This document shows, piece by piece, positions 16,380 through 25,389 of a DNA stretch of 64,000 bases. A model generated the notes under the pieces. The model did not search any database. It saw only the letters and a list, made by a program, of their open reading frames with translations, and was not told the DNA's origin. The DNA lies in assembly GCF_020524355.2 (NCBI RefSeq), contig NZ_CP129019.1, positions 2,232,001 to 2,296,000 of the forward strand, written 5' to 3'. This DNA comes from Mesobacillus subterraneus (GTDB lineage: Bacteria; Bacillota; Bacilli; Bacillales; Cytobacillaceae). Made by a program: the position numbers and the translations under genes. Position 1 is the stretch's first letter. Each line of letters starts with the position of its first letter.

Positions 16380-16479
16380 AAATTAACTCCTTTACTCTTT
16401 CCTCTTGTTAGATTAATCAAAAAGAAAAATTTTATTCTTGTTAACATAACAATATTATTAAAAACCATCTTAAAAGAAA

Positions 16480-16504
16480 ACGTGCCAGAAGAACTCTGAC
16501 ACGT
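16480..16504 (-). terminator. Terminator of the GreA-like gene
   Basis: Hairpin ACGTGCCAG / CTGACACGT with a TTTTC run in the minus direction, about 80 nt past the stop codon. Confidence 0.7.
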
Positions 16505-16582
16505 GATTCCCCTTATTTTTTTATAGCCTTTATAAAAAAATTTAAACTAGCATCCCCTTAGATAACAAAAAACTGTATGATT

Positions 16583-17089
16583 CTACTTCCTTTGAATCTC
16601 CGCCTCTTCCCATACACTATACATCTTCAAAACCTTGCATTTCACTTTTCCAGAAGGAACCGACAAAACAGTTTCGTCGCCAACCTTTAAACCTATTAGC
16701 TTCTTTGCAACTGGTGTCTCATAATAAATTTTGTTCTCATCTACATTCGACTCACCGTATCCAACAATCTCATATATTTCTTCTTCCGTATAATCTGTAT
16801 ACTCAAAAGAACATTTAACGATCGAGCCAATATCTACTTTTTCAGTATTCCGCTCATCAACCATAATCAATTCAGCAGTCTTATACGTATGCTGAATCTC
16901 TTGGATTCGTTCCACTAATACACGTTCATCTTGCTCCAATTTATGAAAATTAGGATTTGCTAACTTATCATCTCCGCAAGCATTAAAGGCAATATTTTTA
17001 TCTTTACGTACTTGCTTCAACTCTTGTTCCAGATTGCCTATTTGTTGAAGAATCAGCTGCTCTCCATTGGATGTGATTTTAACAGACAT
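16583..17089 (-). CDS. GreA/GreB family transcript cleavage factor
   Basis: 168 residues with the GreA layout: an N-terminal antiparallel coiled coil (about 8-78) and a C-terminal FKBP-like domain with YETPVAKKLIGLKVGDETVL (near 125). GreA factors enter the RNA polymerase secondary channel and rescue backtracked complexes. The coiled-coil tip does not show a clear GreA-type acidic pair; it carries ACGDDKLANPNFHKL. This suggests a divergent paralogue rather than the housekeeping GreA. Ribosome binding site AGAGGGGATTAAC. Confidence 0.8.
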   Translation of the reverse strand: MSVKITSNGEQLILQQIGNLEQELKQVRKDKNIAFNACGDDKLANPNFHKLEQDERVLVERIQEIQHTYKTAELIMVDERNTEKVDIGSIVKCSFEYTDYTEEEIYEIVGYGESNVDENKIYYETPVAKKLIGLKVGDETVLSVPSGKVKCKVLKMYSVWEEAEIQRK

Positions 17090-17261
17090 GTTAATCCCCT
17101 CTTAACTAGTGTTGACACTAAATTAACTCTAACTTAAGTTCTCAAACCTTTTAATTACCCATTATGATTTCTAATATACCCTGAAATCCAGTTGAACAGT
17201 AACCTTATGTTTGGGCATAATAACTACAGTACAAAAAGAAAGTTGCCAAATTGACAGCAGG

Positions 17262-17537
17262 TCAACATTGCATCTTAGTTTTCAGAAGGGATAATAAGAA
17301 ATCATTTATACTACTATACACTTCATCTGGTTGAATACTAAACTCAATTGTCTGGTGATTTGATAGCCAATGAACTCCAATTGTATGTACATTCGCTTGT
17401 TTACCAGCCAATATATCCGCGTCGCTATCTCCAAGGAAAATAGCCTCTATGTTTGACACACCCAGTTCTTCTAATGCTTTATTTATTCCCTCTGGATGTG
17501 GTTTTGGTAACTCCACGTCATCGCCGGTAACAATAAC
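17262..17537 (-). pseudogene. Truncated HAD-family hydrolase
   Basis: Only the C-terminal part of a phosphoglycolate-phosphatase-like HAD enzyme remains: VIVTGDDVELPKPHPEGI (motif III region), then LGDSDADILAGKQA with the motif IV aspartates and a normal C terminus. A TAA at 17538-17540 stands just upstream, and the first 120 or so residues, with the nucleophile DxD motif, are missing. The upstream DNA is AT-rich and unrelated. Non-functional remnant. Confidence 0.8.
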
Positions 17538-17703
17538 TTAAATAGTATAGTAGCATATAAATGTAAAAATATATAAATTATTAGATATTCAGAGTTTACT
17601 AATCCTTATTTTACCATCGCCTTCAGCACATCGCTTCAATTAAAATCCAATGACTTTGGGTAACTATTTGAAAAGCTACTAAAAAACTGAAAGTGGTGGA
17701 TGG

Positions 17704-19026
17704 ATGAATAGGCAAACTCGTCTCAAAAAGTTTAAACAAACACGGACAGGCAAAATTTTGCCGCTTGCTGCACTTGGGATTGCCGGCACTCTTTATGCTG
17801 GTAAATTGAATCGTCAGCGGAAGACTGCTGCTGCCTCTCAATCAAGGATGCCTGCGAATATTGAGCAGGCCACTACACATATAAAACTGGAATGGAAGGG
17901 TGAGGAATCGTCCTATCGTGTGTTTAGAGGAGAGAAACTGATATACGAAGGAACGGAGCCAAAACTTGCCGACCAAAATCTTGTTGCCGGCACTATGTAC
18001 ACATACTGTATAGAAACGCTTGATGAACATGGAATGCTAACAGATAGAATGCGTATCCAAACAGCTACATCAGTGGATTTCAAGGAAAAAGATAACATTT
18101 TAGAGAATTCAATCATTACAACGATTGTTACTCATGGGCAAATCTCTTTAGAATGGGAACCGATTGAGGGTGTTACAGACTATACGATTTACAGGAATGG
18201 CAGTAAATTGGAGACAGTAAAATCCTGTGCTTTTACCGATGAAAATATAGAAGCTGACGACGTTTCTACTTATAGGATTAAAGCAAGGCGACCTTTGCAA
18301 CGGTCGGATCAAATGAAATGGGAACTTAAGTCGGTTGTCGCCAATGCGGTGGGTGTTATTAAGAAAGATTCAACCACTAGAATGGCAGCTGATGAGGAGT
18401 TTACCATTTCCAAAAAGATTGGGCCTTTAAAGGAATTATTGAGATCTCCCCAGGAAATCAAGTGTATGAACGGCAACTGGCAGCTCAGATACACCACTTT
18501 TTTAAAAGAAGAATGGCTGAAAAATCCGAATGCGGCATCTCCGGATCAGATATTCAAAGGCGATTATCGTTCCTTTGATCCTGAGTCTTCTGAATTCAGG
18601 ACCAGAGGAGACGTTTTTATCGACACTAAAAACCCATCTGCCCTCTTAACGAAGGCTACCGGCAAAACAGAAGCATACACCAAAGAACTTGTACTATTAG
18701 AATCAGCGAGCGCTGCTGACGAGGGGATTCAGTTGGAAAAGGTGCTTACAGACGACGACAGAGTTCAATTTCACCTGAATCATTCTGTCAGCAATCCACT
18801 GGTTATGTCCCCTGCTATTGATTACCATGTATGCGGAACCTTTTACAAGAACAATGAATTCGACTTGGTTGGGATCCATGATCAAGCACCTGAGCATGAA
18901 ATTTATATTAAAGAACCAGGTTCGGACGAGTGGCAAGCCATCCACCAGGCTCACAGCAAGGGACTCGAAATGATGGCAGATCCAATGGCTAATCATTACT
19001 GGCGTTACTCTACATTCACTCACTAA
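17704..19026 (+). CDS. DUF3238 protein with fibronectin type III-like domains
   Basis: 440 residues. A basic N terminus and one hydrophobic segment (about 19-32) are followed by two Fn3-like beta domains (roughly 55-123 and 135-200, the second with WEPIEGVTDYTIYRNG). A C-terminal domain of about 210 residues matches what is annotated as DUF3238 in bacilli (for example FKGDYRSFDPESSEFRTRGD). Probably exported or membrane-tethered. Function unknown. Its leader overlaps nothing; GGTGG precedes the ATG. Monocistronic. Confidence 0.75.
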   Translation: MNRQTRLKKFKQTRTGKILPLAALGIAGTLYAGKLNRQRKTAAASQSRMPANIEQATTHIKLEWKGEESSYRVFRGEKLIYEGTEPKLADQNLVAGTMYTYCIETLDEHGMLTDRMRIQTATSVDFKEKDNILENSIITTIVTHGQISLEWEPIEGVTDYTIYRNGSKLETVKSCAFTDENIEADDVSTYRIKARRPLQRSDQMKWELKSVVANAVGVIKKDSTTRMAADEEFTISKKIGPLKELLRSPQEIKCMNGNWQLRYTTFLKEEWLKNPNAASPDQIFKGDYRSFDPESSEFRTRGDVFIDTKNPSALLTKATGKTEAYTKELVLLESASAADEGIQLEKVLTDDDRVQFHLNHSVSNPLVMSPAIDYHVCGTFYKNNEFDLVGIHDQAPEHEIYIKEPGSDEWQAIHQAHSKGLEMMADPMANHYWRYSTFTH

Positions 19027-19064
19027 AAAAACGGAAAAGCTGAGATCCAGCTTTTCCGTTTTTT
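19025..19064. terminator. Bidirectional terminator
   Basis: AAAAAACGGAAAAGCTG / CAGCTTTTCCGTTTTTT hairpin between convergent genes. Confidence 0.95.
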
Positions 19065-19067
19065 CTA

Positions 19068-19457
19068 TTATAAAAATCGCTTCCGTACGTTCGGCGGAGG
19101 CAGCATACAGCTATCCTTCTTGCCGAACCATTTGTATCGGTTCCGGGCTATAAGATCATATGCAATATTCCTGATAGGAGCAGGAACGACCATGAACACA
19201 TATAGAAGCTTCCATGCTCCACGCAAATGACGAGTAATCCTCAGGGCTGCGGACGATTTATAATAAACCTTATCATTCTCGATTAAAATCATGCTGTCCA
19301 CATCGTTTCGCACATTATACTTTTTCAGCAGTTCCTTTCCGGCTTCACTCTGCAACGATGCAAAGTGGAACGTTTCATTTGGATCACGATTCAGAATAAA
19401 TTGGACGCTGGCATCACAAAAGTTGCAAACTCCGTCAAATAAAATGACCGGGTGCAT
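19068..19457 (-). CDS. DCC family thiol-disulfide oxidoreductase-like protein (DUF393)
   Basis: 129 residues. It opens with the family signature VILFDGVCNFCDASVQFIL, holding the CxxC pair (Cys10, Cys13), and ends with the DCC-type region RNRYKWFGKKDSCMLP. The family is predicted to have a thioredoxin-like fold; no substrate is established. The start at 19457 follows GGAGGGATGTTCT. Unlike the glutaredoxin at 1.1 kb, both cysteines are encoded as Cys. Confidence 0.88.
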   Translation of the reverse strand: MHPVILFDGVCNFCDASVQFILNRDPNETFHFASLQSEAGKELLKKYNVRNDVDSMILIENDKVYYKSSAALRITRHLRGAWKLLYVFMVVPAPIRNIAYDLIARNRYKWFGKKDSCMLPPPNVRKRFL

Positions 19458-19781
19458 AGAACATCCCTCCATAGTCAACCTTTTCTTTATATTAACATTT
19501 ATCCTGTTTAGTCAAAATGAAACAAAAGATTAAATAAAGAAATACCGGCAGCCGATTTAATGACTGCAGCTACTTGAAATTTACTTTTACATGAAGAAGC
19601 ACAGGCAGTTCATCAAACTCATCAAAATCCCTCCTAATTCACTGTTCATTTTTTGTCATTCAATGAATTTATACACAGGATGCCAGTATCCAATGGAAAT
19701 TACTTCAAATCTTATTGCTAATCATGGTAAACTCTATGAAGAAGTTTTTACATAAGCGAAAACTGGATGAGGAGGATTTTT
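19458..19781. other. Divergent intergenic region
   Basis: About 320 bases between the divergent DCC and VWA lipoprotein genes. AT-rich, no repeat or small gene with a convincing ribosome binding site; holds both promoters. Confidence 0.35.
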
Positions 19782-21200
19782 GTGAAAAGGTATTCGCTGT
19801 TTTTCTTGTTATTCACGTCACTCGTTCTTTCTGCGTGCAGCAGTGATGCACCTGATGAAGTAATCGTAACTGAACAACCGACTAAGGAAGTTACTAAAAA
19901 GGAAGAGACAAATCAGAGTAAATTCGACCACTTGAAGAATATAAGTTTAGAGATTACTGAGGAAAGCCTGATGGCTCTGGAGCCTGGCTCAATGATGGGC
20001 GACTTGAGCTATGAAAAAGATATAGAGGATATCGGGTTCAATACACCAGAGCTGAACCCAGAGGTAGAAAACAAACTGCCGGAGAAACTTGAAGAACTTG
20101 CTGTTGAGACAGATGATTTAGAATCTATTAAAAAAGGCCTTGTTTCCCTGCTAGCAAGTCCACATTATAAAGAAATTATCGAGAATGCCACTGCCTATGA
20201 ACCACATTTCGAAGAACCTTTCCTGCCAGACCCGACAAAGGCTGAAGGCGAAGAAGAAACGAAAATTTCTGGCAAAGCTATTATCCTTCTTGATGCAAGC
20301 TCAAGCATGCTTCAACAGACGGATGGACGGACCAAAATGGAGATCGCCAAGGATGCAGTGAAAAGCTTCGCAAAAACCATCGGCCAGTCTAGTGAGGTTT
20401 CTCTCATTGTATATGGTCACAAAGGCTCCGATTCTGACGCAGATAAAGGAGTTTCCTGTTCTGGAATTGAAGAAGTATATTCAATGGGCAAATACGAAAA
20501 AGAAGCATTCCACGGAGCGGTCGATTCTTTTGATAGTAAGGGTTGGACCCCTCTTGCTGGCGCCATCCAAAAGGCCGGTGAGATGAGCAGCAGCTATAAT
20601 GCCCATACAACAATTTACATCGTCAGCGACGGCGCCGAAACCTGTGATGGTGATCCAGTCCAGGCAAGCAAAGACCTTATTGCAAAAAATGTTGAAAGTA
20701 CAGTAAACATCATCGGTTTTGATGTAGATGGTAATACAGAAAATCAGTTGAAAGCAGTAGCTGAAGCCGGAAACGGAGAATACTTCAAAGCCGACAACCC
20801 TGAGGAATTGAAAAATACAATTCAATACGAGTGGCTCCCTTCCACCCTCGACCTGGCATTTGCCTTTACGATGGCTCCAGACGGATGGGATATGGTCGCA
20901 GAATACAAAGTCGCGGAAAAGTACCCGCTTGAATTATGGACCGTAGGAAGAAAAGAAGCACACCGGATCATCGACGCGGCTGCCATCATGTCAAAGAATG
21001 ACTGGATCACCGATGAACAATATTCCGAGTTAAGAGATTGGGGCTTTGAACGCAGCGAAGCCATGAAAGAACTGCATTATGCCATGAGTAAAACCAATCG
21101 CGAAAAAGCCGACACCGAAAGCAAGGAAATCAGGCAAAGAGTCGACGAATGGGTAGCAAGAATGAAAGAACTGAAAAAAGAGCGCGGCGATACTTGGTAA
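19782..21200 (+). CDS. VWA domain lipoprotein
   Basis: 472 residues. The signal peptide ends in the lipobox LSAC (Cys at about 20), so the protein should be anchored outside the membrane. A von Willebrand factor A domain follows (about 165-345) with an intact MIDAS start DASSSM, a conserved threonine in GWTPLAGAI and the aspartate in VSDGAETCDGD. The C-terminal 120 residues are helical and highly charged. VWA domains bind protein ligands through a divalent metal; the partner is unknown. GTG start with GAGGAGG 7 nt upstream; an ATG at 19767 would overlap that site. Confidence 0.88.
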   Translation: MKRYSLFFLLFTSLVLSACSSDAPDEVIVTEQPTKEVTKKEETNQSKFDHLKNISLEITEESLMALEPGSMMGDLSYEKDIEDIGFNTPELNPEVENKLPEKLEELAVETDDLESIKKGLVSLLASPHYKEIIENATAYEPHFEEPFLPDPTKAEGEEETKISGKAIILLDASSSMLQQTDGRTKMEIAKDAVKSFAKTIGQSSEVSLIVYGHKGSDSDADKGVSCSGIEEVYSMGKYEKEAFHGAVDSFDSKGWTPLAGAIQKAGEMSSSYNAHTTIYIVSDGAETCDGDPVQASKDLIAKNVESTVNIIGFDVDGNTENQLKAVAEAGNGEYFKADNPEELKNTIQYEWLPSTLDLAFAFTMAPDGWDMVAEYKVAEKYPLELWTVGRKEAHRIIDAAAIMSKNDWITDEQYSELRDWGFERSEAMKELHYAMSKTNREKADTESKEIRQRVDEWVARMKELKKERGDTW

Positions 21201-21233
21201 AAAAGATGGTCCAATTTTCGGACCATCTTTTTT
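21199..21233. terminator. Bidirectional terminator
   Basis: AAAAAAGATGGTCC / GGACCATCTTTTTT hairpin directly after the VWA lipoprotein and facing the convergent 100-residue gene. Confidence 0.95.
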
Positions 21234-21534
21234 ATTCAATCACCGTGCCATGCTTAGTATTCATTATTTTTATCTGCCTGTGTTGTTGCACTTCTTCATA
21301 AATGGCTTTGGTCACTATAATTTTTTCTCCATTAAGCTGAATCCAGTATTCCGGTTCCTCAGTAAAATTCCCATAAATGTTTTTGGTTGTTTTCCCTACC
21401 CCTTTATCCTCAACCATCCCTTGCGAAGAGTCTAGTTTAAACTGAGAATATAGATAATCCTCGTAAGCGAAAGACAGAAGGACAATGCAGAAAGACCAAA
21501 TTATGAAATAAAGTATTTTCTTCACTATGATCAC
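21232..21534 (-). CDS. Hypothetical membrane-anchored or secreted protein
   Basis: 100 residues: a hydrophobic N-terminal segment (about 7-22, signal anchor) and a small polar domain with EPEYWIQLNGEKIIVTKAIY. No family recognised. A weak ribosome binding site precedes the ATG (GTGATC). Ends at the bidirectional terminator. Confidence 0.6.
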   Translation of the reverse strand: MIIVKKILYFIIWSFCIVLLSFAYEDYLYSQFKLDSSQGMVEDKGVGKTTKNIYGNFTEEPEYWIQLNGEKIIVTKAIYEEVQQHRQIKIMNTKHGTVIE

Positions 21535-21707
21535 CTATATGTAGTGTGCGGTGAACGAGGGAGTTATACTCTGCAAATTGGGTTGGTTTGTTTTATTGTG
21601 ATCAGGTAAATTATGCTAAATTTAAAATGAACCTAAAGCGAATGAAGGGAATTCCTGATTAATGCTGAGTGATTGAAGATTGTATTGAAAGAATTGGCTT
21701 CTATCCC

Positions 21708-22250
21708 TCATAACATTTGATTGGCTATTGCTATGGTGTCTTTCTTTGTTTGCTCATCTGAAATGTTAGGATTGTGGTAGCCAATATTATAATAAATTCC
21801 CTCCTTTTCAAAAGAAAGCGTACCGTTATAGTATCCGACTACACCGTCTGTTAGTTGAACTTCTTCTCCTAATGGCTCGGCGTATTCTACTTTAAAGTTA
21901 TGGACTGTAATCATAAAAATGATGTTATCCTTTTTATTTTTTGAAACACTGTTAAAATTGACTTGTATCTCTTTCCCATCGTGCTTAAAATCTTCAATGG
22001 TCATTTTCAGCGGCATGGCCTCAAAAGGAAAATCCTTAGGCGGGTTTACTTCAAATGGCAAGGCATCTAAGCCCACTTTTAAGGATGGTACATGATATAG
22101 GATGGGAATACTTTTCAATTGTTCCTCAGTGGCATTCCCCTTTTGTTCGTCTTTTTCGAGCTTACTAGGATCGAGTGCGCCTGATTGTTTCTGCTGGCAG
22201 CCGAACAGCAGTAGTACAAGGATAATAGGAATTAATGATGACTTTTTCAT
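21708..22250 (-). CDS. Hypothetical lipoprotein
   Basis: 180 residues. The signal peptide is followed by lipobox LLFGC (Cys at about 18), then a polar linker and a globular domain with LKVGLDALPFEVNPPKDFPF. No recognised family. The start at 22250 follows GGGGGAGAGCTC; the longer open frame to 22319 has no ribosome binding site. Monocistronic between the 100-residue gene and the aminotransferase. Confidence 0.75.
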   Translation of the reverse strand: MKKSSLIPIILVLLLFGCQQKQSGALDPSKLEKDEQKGNATEEQLKSIPILYHVPSLKVGLDALPFEVNPPKDFPFEAMPLKMTIEDFKHDGKEIQVNFNSVSKNKKDNIIFMITVHNFKVEYAEPLGEEVQLTDGVVGYYNGTLSFEKEGIYYNIGYHNPNISDEQTKKDTIAIANQML

Positions 22251-22343
22251 GAGCTCTCCCCCTTTACGTTTTATACGGAGGAATACTTGAAAAGTTTCAA
22301 AATTTAACCATAAATTCAAAAACCAAACAAAACTATATGAATA

Positions 22344-23525
22344 TTAAATACTTAGCGGCTGACGAGTTAAAAATTGGTTTATTCGCTGTGATGCCTCAAC
22401 TAATCTCTCTGGAGGCTGAACCATTGCAAACCTTACATACCCTTCCCCCTGCAAGCCAAAAGCATCACCAGGAACAACGGCAATCCCTTCTTCATCAATT
22501 AACCTGAAGGCAAAATCCCTTGATTTCCAGCCAGCAGGAATTTTAGCCCACACAAACATTGTTGCAGGAGAATTGACCACTTGCCATCCGCTATTCCTAA
22601 ACCCTGATACCAAAGCATCACGCCTCGTTTCATACTGCTTTAGCTGATCCTTCAGAAAAGAATAATCAGAAGTCAGTGCGGCAATCGCTGCTTTTTGGAT
22701 TGGGTAAAAGATTCCGTAATCGATATGCGATTTGAAGGATGCAAGGATATTGATGACCTGGTAATTACCAGCTACGTAGCCAATTCGACAGCCTGCCATA
22801 TTGAAAGTTTTGGAGAGCGAGTTGAACTCTACTCCGACTTCCTTTGCACCCGGTACAGATAAGAAACTGATTTGCGGGTTATTATCATAGATCAATTCCG
22901 AATAAGCGAAATCATGTACAATCAGGATGTGATGTACTTTGGCGAATTCAACAACCTCTTCAAAAAAAAGACGGTCAGCGAGTGCGGTGACAGGATTTCC
23001 GGGATAGCTTAAGATCATCATTTTCGTCTTTTGTAAAACTTCAAGAGGAATCTCACTAAACTGAGGCAGGAATTTATTCTCCTCCAGCAAAGGCATTGGA
23101 TAAATCGAACCGCCTGCAATCGTTACGCTAGCTTCATAGATTGGATAACCCGGATCTGGAACAAGTACATAATCACCAGGATCAATAATTGCAGTGGCAA
23201 GATGAGCAAGACCATCCTGAGAACCCATTAGCTGCAATACTTCGCTTTCAGCTTCAAGTTCTACCGAATAACGCTGCTGGTAAAAATATTGTACCGCCTC
23301 ATTAAATTCGCTAATTCCTTTTAGCGTGTATCCATATTTCCCTGGATCCATCGAATATTTAGCAAGCTCCTCCATTACAAAAGAAGGCGGCCCAAAATCC
23401 GGACTCCCTATACTCAGGTCAATCACATCTTTCCCGTTCATCACAGCAGCCTGCTTACGGTCAACCACTTCCTGAAAAATACTTGATGTCATTTTTCTAA
23501 TCTTTTCCGATCCGTTGAGATTCAT
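22344..23525 (-). CDS. Class I/II PLP-dependent aminotransferase
   Basis: 393 residues, fold type I. The PLP lysine lies in EFNSLSKTFNMAGCRIGY, with SYPGNPVTA and DFAYSEL upstream as the usual cofactor-contacting blocks. The family is close to LL-diaminopimelate and aspartate-type aminotransferases (DAPAT-like, annotated in bacilli as aminotransferase A/YugH-like). No lysine-pathway genes are adjacent, so the substrate remains open. Upstream lies a 21-bp repeat array. Confidence 0.88.
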   Translation of the reverse strand: MNLNGSEKIRKMTSSIFQEVVDRKQAAVMNGKDVIDLSIGSPDFGPPSFVMEELAKYSMDPGKYGYTLKGISEFNEAVQYFYQQRYSVELEAESEVLQLMGSQDGLAHLATAIIDPGDYVLVPDPGYPIYEASVTIAGGSIYPMPLLEENKFLPQFSEIPLEVLQKTKMMILSYPGNPVTALADRLFFEEVVEFAKVHHILIVHDFAYSELIYDNNPQISFLSVPGAKEVGVEFNSLSKTFNMAGCRIGYVAGNYQVINILASFKSHIDYGIFYPIQKAAIAALTSDYSFLKDQLKQYETRRDALVSGFRNSGWQVVNSPATMFVWAKIPAGWKSRDFAFRLIDEEGIAVVPGDAFGLQGEGYVRFAMVQPPERLVEASQRINQFLTRQPLSI

Positions 23526-23705
23526 GGATACACCCCTTTACTGTTCATTCACTTCATGCAATTTATTTAGATATTGATATTGATTGGTCTGAATTTTTAA
23601 AATATAAATTCGATTATAACAGTTTCGCTTTATCAGTTCTAGAAAAAAATAAAAAAAGAGCAGCTATGTCCATTAACCTGAATCTGATAAAGTTTTTTGC
23701 GGATA

Positions 23706-23852
23706 ATACCGGTTAACGATGATTTAATACCAGTTGAATCATTTTTAATACCAGTTAGAAGCATTTTTATACCAGTTGATTAATTTTTAATACCAGTTAA
23801 AAGCATTTTAATACCAGTTAACCACGATTTAATACCAGTTGAGAGTTTGGGT
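23706..23852. repeat. Tandem array, 21-bp period (ATACCAGTT core, plus orientation)
   Basis: Seven cores start at 23706, 23727, 23748, 23769, 23790, 23811 and 23832, exactly 21 bp apart. Core ATACCAGTTA/G; the 11-bp spacers vary but stay T-rich. Sits between the aminotransferase promoter side and the clpP terminator. The same core, reversed, builds the array at 30381-30506. Confidence 0.9.
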
Positions 23853-23900
23853 AACCGATAATGTTAGGTGAGCAAAAATCCAATGCTAAAACAGTCAAAC

Positions 23901-23925
23901 AAAAAGAGCTGCCCAGGGCAGCTCT
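23901..23925 (-). terminator. Terminator of the sigma factor/clpP unit
   Basis: AGAGCTGCCC / GGGCAGCTCT hairpin, 3 nt past the ClpP stop codon, followed by TTTTTG in the minus direction. Confidence 0.9.
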
Positions 23926-23928
23926 CCA

Positions 23929-24510
23929 CTATGTTCGTGTGATGATTTTGTCGATGATCCCATATTCAAGAGCTTCCTCGGCACTCATGAAATAATCCCG
24001 GTCTGTATCCTTCTCGACTTTATCAACAGGCTGACCGGTTCGCTCTGAAATAATCTGGTTCACATGATCACGCAATTTAATGATTCTTTTGGCTGAAATC
24101 TCAATCTCCGTCGCCTGGCCTCTTGCACCGCCCAGCGGCTGATGGATCATGATTTCACTGTTTGGAAGTGCAAATCTTTTCCTTTTTGTACCGGCAAGCA
24201 GCAGCATGGCTCCGAACGATGCGGCCATTCCGATACAGATTGTGCTAATATCAGGCTTAATGTATTCCATCGTATCAAAAATTGCGAATCCTGCTGTGGT
24301 TGAACCTCCAGGACTATTAATATAGATCGAGATATCCTTTTCAGGATTATCTGCTTCAAGAAATAGAAGCTGCGCAATAACGCTGTTTGCCACCTGGTCA
24401 TTGATTTCATCTCCAAGCATGATAATCCGGTCTTTTAACAGTCGGGAATAAATATCGTATGAACGCTCTCCCCGGTTCGATTGTTCGATGACATAAGGAA
24501 TTGTAGTCAT
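23929..24510 (-). CDS. clpP: ATP-dependent Clp protease proteolytic subunit
   Basis: 193-residue serine peptidase that forms the tetradecameric Clp barrel and works with ClpX, ClpC or ClpE. The Ser-His-Asp site is intact: [11 protein letters not shown] (Ser), [12 protein letters not shown] (His) and the Asp in DTDRDYFM. No propeptide. Its setting, 20 nt behind a sigma-factor gene with AGGAGG between, is unlike the monocistronic main clpP of Bacillus subtilis, and MAASFG differs from the usual MAASMG. This suggests a second, specialised ClpP. Whether the main copy lies elsewhere cannot be seen. Confidence 0.92.
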   Translation of the reverse strand: MTTIPYVIEQSNRGERSYDIYSRLLKDRIIMLGDEINDQVANSVIAQLLFLEADNPEKDISIYINSPGGSTTAGFAIFDTMEYIKPDISTICIGMAASFGAMLLLAGTKRKRFALPNSEIMIHQPLGGARGQATEIEISAKRIIKLRDHVNQIISERTGQPVDKVEKDTDRDYFMSAEEALEYGIIDKIITRT

Positions 24511-24530
24511 TTGGCTCCTCCCTTTCCTGC

Positions 24531-25193
24531 TTACGCAGCCATTTTGAAACTAGAGAGAGGTGAATAGGAGAGCAGCGACATTTCCGGCGAACATGAAGCA
24601 AGCGTCGGGATTTCATGGATATTTTCAAGCAACACAGTCGGGTCCTCAGACTGAAGTGATTCGCAAAGCAAGTCTGACAGCAGCTTTTCCTCATCCTCGG
24701 TAATTTCTCGATCCACTTCCCGCAAGCTTACATCACGTTCGAGTCGTTTCCTGGACCGATGGAGCACTGCTTTAACTGCCATTTCTGAAGTCTGCAACAA
24801 TTCAGCGATTTCCCGGGATTGAAAACGGAATGCTTCCTTCAAAACCAGAATCACTGCCTGCTTCGGCGTCAATTTGGCTAAAATCATCTCGACTGTATCC
24901 ATGACATTGCCACTAGTGAATGAAGCGAGATCTTCCGGTATTCCCGTTATCTCACGGCTGCGCTTCCTGACCGTATCTACCCAATGGTTATAAGCCATCT
25001 TTTTCAACAAAGCCGAGCTGATCTGGGAAGGCTCATAATGGCGAATCGCCTTAACCGTCACGTCCTGCACAAGGTCATCACCATCCCAGCTGCTCTGTGT
25101 TAAAAACTGGCAATATCTCTTAAGATTTTGATAGTGGTCCATGAACCCTTTATCCTTTGCTGTATCCACTTTCCTGAGCTTGTCGATATACAT
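24531..25193 (-). CDS. ECF-type RNA polymerase sigma factor with C-terminal extension
   Basis: 220 residues. Region 2 (about 15-80, including [18 protein letters not shown] and [13 protein letters not shown]) and region 4 (about 105-155, with [20 protein letters not shown] and the recognition helix [17 protein letters not shown]) are clear. A 60-residue acidic extension follows and ends SSFKMAA. No anti-sigma gene is adjacent; clpP follows instead. The Ala-Ala C terminus resembles ClpXP degrons. Start at the ATG with AAAGGAG 8 nt upstream. Regulon unknown. Confidence 0.88.
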   Translation of the reverse strand: MYIDKLRKVDTAKDKGFMDHYQNLKRYCQFLTQSSWDGDDLVQDVTVKAIRHYEPSQISSALLKKMAYNHWVDTVRKRSREITGIPEDLASFTSGNVMDTVEMILAKLTPKQAVILVLKEAFRFQSREIAELLQTSEMAVKAVLHRSRKRLERDVSLREVDREITEDEEKLLSDLLCESLQSEDPTVLLENIHEIPTLASCSPEMSLLSYSPLSSFKMAA

Positions 25194-25389
25194 TCTGTTC
25201 ACTCCTTTGAACCTCTCTGCCCCTTAAACGGATTAAGGGAGAGAAAAGATACGTCCTATAAAAAAGTTTTTCATTCCTCTTTAATATATGTTGGAAATGA
25301 ACTTAGCCAGCTTCTTCAGTCTGTTTATTTTTTTCTTAACCTTAACATTAATACAGCAAATGCTATTAAGAGAAGTCTGCGAAAAGAGA

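Noticed and set aside
23706..23852. Possible iteron-type replication origin
   Set aside because: 21-bp iteron-like spacing, but no initiator gene, DnaA boxes or plasmid genes nearby, and a second reversed array exists at 30.4 kb.
24407..24694. 95-residue ORF across the sigma/clpP junction
   Set aside because: Alternate frame of two well-supported genes with no ribosome binding site.
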